From NCBI GenBank assembly GCA_015698305.1, contig CP048620.1, positions 375,885 through 439,884 of the forward strand: 64,000 nt of DNA, given 5' to 3'. The number at the start of each line of letters is the position of its first letter. Position 1 is the first letter of the stretch. Both the position numbers and the translations under genes were made by a program. Positions 60,699 to 64,000 of this stretch are shown here, piece by piece. The stretch is from Candidatus Nitrohelix vancouverensis (GTDB lineage Bacteria; Nitrospinota; Nitrospinia; Nitrospinales; VA-1). A model generated the notes under the pieces. The model had not been told where the DNA came from. It ran no database searches and saw nothing but the letters and a program-made list of their open reading frames with translations.

Positions 60699-61888
60699 TA
60701 CTCGATAATCTCACTTACAACTCCAGCGCCCACCGTTCGGCCGCCTTCTCGAATAGCGAATTTCAAACCCTTGGCCATTGCGATCGGAGCGATCAAAGTC
60801 ACTTCAAGCGCCACGTTGTCGCCGGGCATAACCATCTCAACGCCGGAAGGCAAGGTCGCCACGCCGGTGACGTCTGTGGTTCGGAAATAAAACTGCGGTC
60901 GATACCCGTTAAAGAAAGGCGTGTGTCGCCCGCCCTCGTCTTTGCTCAGGATATACACTTCCGCTTTGAATTTAGTATGAGGCGTGATGCTTCCGGGCTT
61001 GGCAAGAACCTGTCCACGCTCGATCTCATCGCGCTTGGTGCCGCGCAACAAAATACCCACGTTGTCGCCAGCCTGTCCCTCGTCCAGCAACTTGCGAAAC
61101 ATTTCAACGCCGGTCGCCGTGGTCTTGGTGGTCGGTCGGATACCAACGATCTCAACTTCCTCGCCCACCTTAACAATCCCGCTCTCAACACGACCCGTCG
61201 CTACCGTTCCGCGACCGGAAATACTGAAAATATCTTCGATCGGCATCAGGAAAGGCTTGTCAACAGGACGCTCTGGAACCGGGAAATACTCATCCAACTG
61301 ACCCATCAACTCCCAAATGCACTTGGTCTTCTCTTCATCTTCCGGATTCTCCAGAGCCTGCAGGGCAGAACCGCGAATGATCGGAACATCGTCGCCCGGG
61401 AATTCATATTTGGAGAGCAACTCACGAACTTCCAGCTCAACCAGGTCGAGCAATTCTTCATCGTCAACCATGTCGCACTTGTTCATAAACACAACGATTT
61501 TCGGCACGCCAACCTGTCGAGCCAGGAGGATATGCTCGCGGGTCTGAGGCATGGGGCCGTCTGAAGCGCTGAGCACCAGAATCGCGCCGTCCATTTGCGC
61601 CGCGCCAGTGATCATATTTTTTACATAGTCGGCATGGCCCGGGCAGTCGACATGAGCATAATGACGCTTGTCGGTTCGATACTCAACGTGAGCGATTGCG
61701 ATGGTGATGCCGCGCTCGCGCTCTTCCGGAGCTTTGTCGATTTGATCAAAGGGGGTATAATCTGCATAACCTTTTTTAGACAAAACCTCAGTGATTGCCG
61801 CCGTCAACGTGGTTTTACCATGGTCGACGTGACCGATCGTGCCAACATTCAGATGAGGTTTATCCCGGACGAACTTCTCTTTTGCCAT
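60698..61888 (-). CDS. tuf: Elongation factor Tu
   Basis: A 396-residue GTPase that brings aminoacyl-tRNA to the ribosome. P-loop [17 protein letters not shown], switch [26 protein letters not shown] base-specificity motif, and domains 2-3 complete. It follows fusA with a 53-bp gap and overlaps rpsJ by one base. Confidence 0.99.
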   Translation of the reverse strand: MAKEKFVRDKPHLNVGTIGHVDHGKTTLTAAITEVLSKKGYADYTPFDQIDKAPEERERGITIAIAHVEYRTDKRHYAHVDCPGHADYVKNMITGAAQMDGAILVLSASDGPMPQTREHILLARQVGVPKIVVFMNKCDMVDDEELLDLVELEVRELLSKYEFPGDDVPIIRGSALQALENPEDEEKTKCIWELMGQLDEYFPVPERPVDKPFLMPIEDIFSISGRGTVATGRVESGIVKVGEEVEIVGIRPTTKTTATGVEMFRKLLDEGQAGDNVGILLRGTKRDEIERGQVLAKPGSITPHTKFKAEVYILSKDEGGRHTPFFNGYRPQFYFRTTDVTGVATLPSGVEMVMPGDNVALEVTLIAPIAMAKGLKFAIREGGRTVGAGVVSEIIE

Positions 61889-61941
61889 TTCAATTCACTC
61901 CAGATTAATGTGTTTATTGTTTGCGTTTATTTATTTATGTT

Positions 61942-64000
61942 TCAGACGGCCAGTTTTTCTTTATCTGCACCCGAAATTTTAGCTATCAGCTCTTCAGCAA
62001 TCTGCTGAGGAACAGCCTCATACTTGGAGAATTCCATCGTGTAATTGGCGCGACCCTGCGTCGCCGACCTTAAATCCGTGGAATACCCAAACATTCCCGA
62101 CAGCGGCACTTCGGCGCGAATCACCTTGGCCCCGGACCGATCACTGAGATCCTTGATCTTGCCGCGCTTGGAATTCAACTTACCAATGACGTCGCCCATA
62201 AATTCTTCCGGCGTGACGACCTCCACTTCCATAATAGGCTCCAACAGAACCGGGCTTGCCTTGCGGCTCACCTCTCTGAACGCCATGGATGCGGCCATTT
62301 TGAACGCCATTTCCGACGAGTCAACATCATGATACGATCCATCCAGAAGAGTCACGCCCACATCAACCACGTTATATCCGCAGAGGATGCCGCGGGCCAT
62401 CGCCTCTTCAATTCCCTTCTGAACCGGGGCGATGTATTCCTTCGGAATTGCGCCACCGACGATCTTGTTGACAAACTCAAAACCGGAACCCGCTTCGCGC
62501 GGCTCCAGCAAAATCTTGACATGACCATACTGACCACGACCACCCGTCTGCTTGACGTATCGATACTCGCCTTCGATCGGCTTGGTAATGGTTTCCTTGT
62601 AGGCCACCTGAGGCTTCGACACAGAAACGTCCATGGAAAACTCGCGACGCATTCGATCGACAATAATCTCCAAATGCAACTCGCCCATACCCGAGATGAC
62701 CGTTTGATTGGTCTCGGGATCCACTTTGACGCTGAAGGTCGGATCTTCCTGCAATAATTTCTGCAAACAATCTGAAAGCTTGTCCTGCTCGGCCTTGGTT
62801 TTAGGCTCAATAGCGACTGATATAACCGGCTCAGGAAAGGAGATGGATTCGAGGATGATAGGATGGTCCTGGGAACATAAGGTGTCCCCAGTAAAAGTCT
62901 TCTTCAAACCAATAGCCGCGGCGATATCGCCCGCTCTCACCGAGGTCACTTCCTCCCTCTTATTCGCATGCATGCGAAGCAGTCGACCGACGCGCTCACG
63001 CTGATTCTTGGTCGAATTATAAACATAGCTTCCGCTCTTCAATTCACCAGAATACACCCGAACAAACGCCAGCTGACCCACAAATGGATCGGTCATGATT
63101 TTGAACGCCAAAGCCGACAAGGGCTCGCCATCTTCAGGCTTGCGCGCCTCTTCCTGCTGGGTATTGGGATTTTCACCAACTACCGGAGGGGTCTCCAAAG
63201 GCGAAGGCAGGTAAAGCGTCACCGCATCCAGCAACTGCTGAACGCCTTTGTTCTTGAAAGACGCGCCGCACAAAATAGGGGTAAACTGCAGGTCCAAAGC
63301 GCCCTTACGCAGAGCCGCCAGCACCTCAGCCTCCGTCACTTCCTCGCCGCCGAGAAACTTCTCCATCAAAACCTCGTCCACATCGGCCAAAGCTTCCAGC
63401 AGAGCCTCACGGTATTCATCCGCTTGCTCGCACATATCTTCAGGAATGTCTACCGTCTCATAAGTCTCGCCGTTGTTATTGGCCTCGGAATACACATTCG
63501 CCTTCATCTTCACAAGGTCGATGACGCCGACAAAATTATGCTCCGATCCGATCGGCAACTGAATCAATACCGGCTTCGCATTCAAACGACTCTTCATTTG
63601 ACTGACAACATTGAGAAAATCAGCTCCCGCGCGGTCCATCTTATTAACAAAGCCTATTCGTGGGACGCGATACTTGCTCGCCTGTCGCCATACTGTCTCC
63701 GACTGAGGCTCCACGCCGCCCACCGCACAGAATACGCCGATCGCGCCATCTAAAACGCGTAGGGAACGCTCCACTTCAGCCGTAAAGTCAACATGACCGG
63801 GGGTATCAATAATATTCACCAAATGGTCGCGCCAAAAACAGGTGGTCGCCGCCGACGTGATCGTGATGCCGCGCTCTTGCTCCTGCTCCATCCAGTCCAT
63901 GGTCGCGGTGCCGTCATGCACTTCACCGATTTTGTGACTTCGCCCGGTGTAGTACAGAATTCTCTCCGTCGTCGTGGTTTTACCCGCGTCGATGTGCGCA
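61942..64000 (-). CDS. fusA: Elongation factor G (N-terminus beyond the window)
   Basis: The frame is open to the right edge of the window, with [20 protein letters not shown] (the P-loop) encoded in the last 79 bp. [40 protein letters not shown] and [10 protein letters not shown] are G motifs, followed by domains II-V ([16 protein letters not shown]). About 685 of the usual 692-700 residues are present. It translocates the ribosome. Confidence 0.98.
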   Translation of the reverse strand, partial: AHIDAGKTTTTERILYYTGRSHKIGEVHDGTATMDWMEQEQERGITITSAATTCFWRDHLVNIIDTPGHVDFTAEVERSLRVLDGAIGVFCAVGGVEPQSETVWRQASKYRVPRIGFVNKMDRAGADFLNVVSQMKSRLNAKPVLIQLPIGSEHNFVGVIDLVKMKANVYSEANNNGETYETVDIPEDMCEQADEYREALLEALADVDEVLMEKFLGGEEVTEAEVLAALRKGALDLQFTPILCGASFKNKGVQQLLDAVTLYLPSPLETPPVVGENPNTQQEEARKPEDGEPLSALAFKIMTDPFVGQLAFVRVYSGELKSGSYVYNSTKNQRERVGRLLRMHANKREEVTSVRAGDIAAAIGLKKTFTGDTLCSQDHPIILESISFPEPVISVAIEPKTKAEQDKLSDCLQKLLQEDPTFSVKVDPETNQTVISGMGELHLEIIVDRMRREFSMDVSVSKPQVAYKETITKPIEGEYRYVKQTGGRGQYGHVKILLEPREAGSGFEFVNKIVGGAIPKEYIAPVQKGIEEAMARGILCGYNVVDVGVTLLDGSYHDVDSSEMAFKMAASMAFREVSRKASPVLLEPIMEVEVVTPEEFMGDVIGKLNSKRGKIKDLSDRSGAKVIRAEVPLSGMFGYSTDLRSATQGRANYTMEFSKYEAVPQQIAEELIAKISGADKEKLAV

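Overview
The window looks like a chromosome segment of a Gram-negative bacterium with moderate GC (roughly 50-55% by eye). TolC-type outer-membrane proteins, RND pumps, several lipoproteins and a Tat-type molybdoenzyme show the double membrane. A Nitrospinota-like or deltaproteobacterium-like lineage seems plausible from the style of the proteins, but there is no 16S rRNA or other decisive marker here, so the taxonomy is inference.

Layout. (1) 1-3.1 kb: the 5' end of a chemoreceptor gene; an Rrf2 regulator divergent from a group III truncated hemoglobin with a 20-bp palindrome between them; a remnant of an RIC/ScdA-type iron-sulfur repair protein; and an IS481-like transposase that seems to lack one catalytic Asp. 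Together these look like the remains of a nitric-oxide response locus. (2) 3-17.2 kb: two separate heavy-metal RND efflux operons on the minus strand (Cus-like, then Czc-like). Each starts with a small exported protein rich in metal-ligand residues, and an ArsC-family gene lies between them. (3) 17.5-21.4 kb: five plus-strand reading frames, every junction overlapping: RimB-like retropepsin, RimK ligase, AstE/AspA-like hydrolase, a small unknown frame, and an RND-type lipoprotein adaptor with no pump. (4) 21.4-27.0 kb, minus strand: dapF-dapA-dapB followed closely by a sulfite-oxidase-family molybdoenzyme and an FGE-fold lipoprotein; upstream are a one-domain ModE-like regulator and an exported NAGPA-domain protein. 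(5) 27.3-46.1 kb: mixed genes, including uvrC, a sodium:neurotransmitter symporter family protein, a DegT aminotransferase with TPR protein, a ParB-like protein and an FGE-fold lipoprotein whose start codons overlap head to head, a PQQ-type sugar dehydrogenase, a PhnD-like binding protein coupled to a histidine kinase, a divergent metH, and a Cys-cluster protein. (6) 46.1-64 kb: one long minus-strand translation locus, fusA (cut by the window edge)-tuf-S10-spc-alpha, ending in rplQ and a bidirectional terminator. rpmD (L30) and map are absent from their usual places.

The most unusual parts are the overlapping RimB/RimK/AstE/adaptor operon, the dap operon carrying a molybdoenzyme and lipoprotein, the paired metal-efflux operons with small exported metal-site proteins, and the binding-protein/kinase pair. 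No tRNA, rRNA or CRISPR array was seen.
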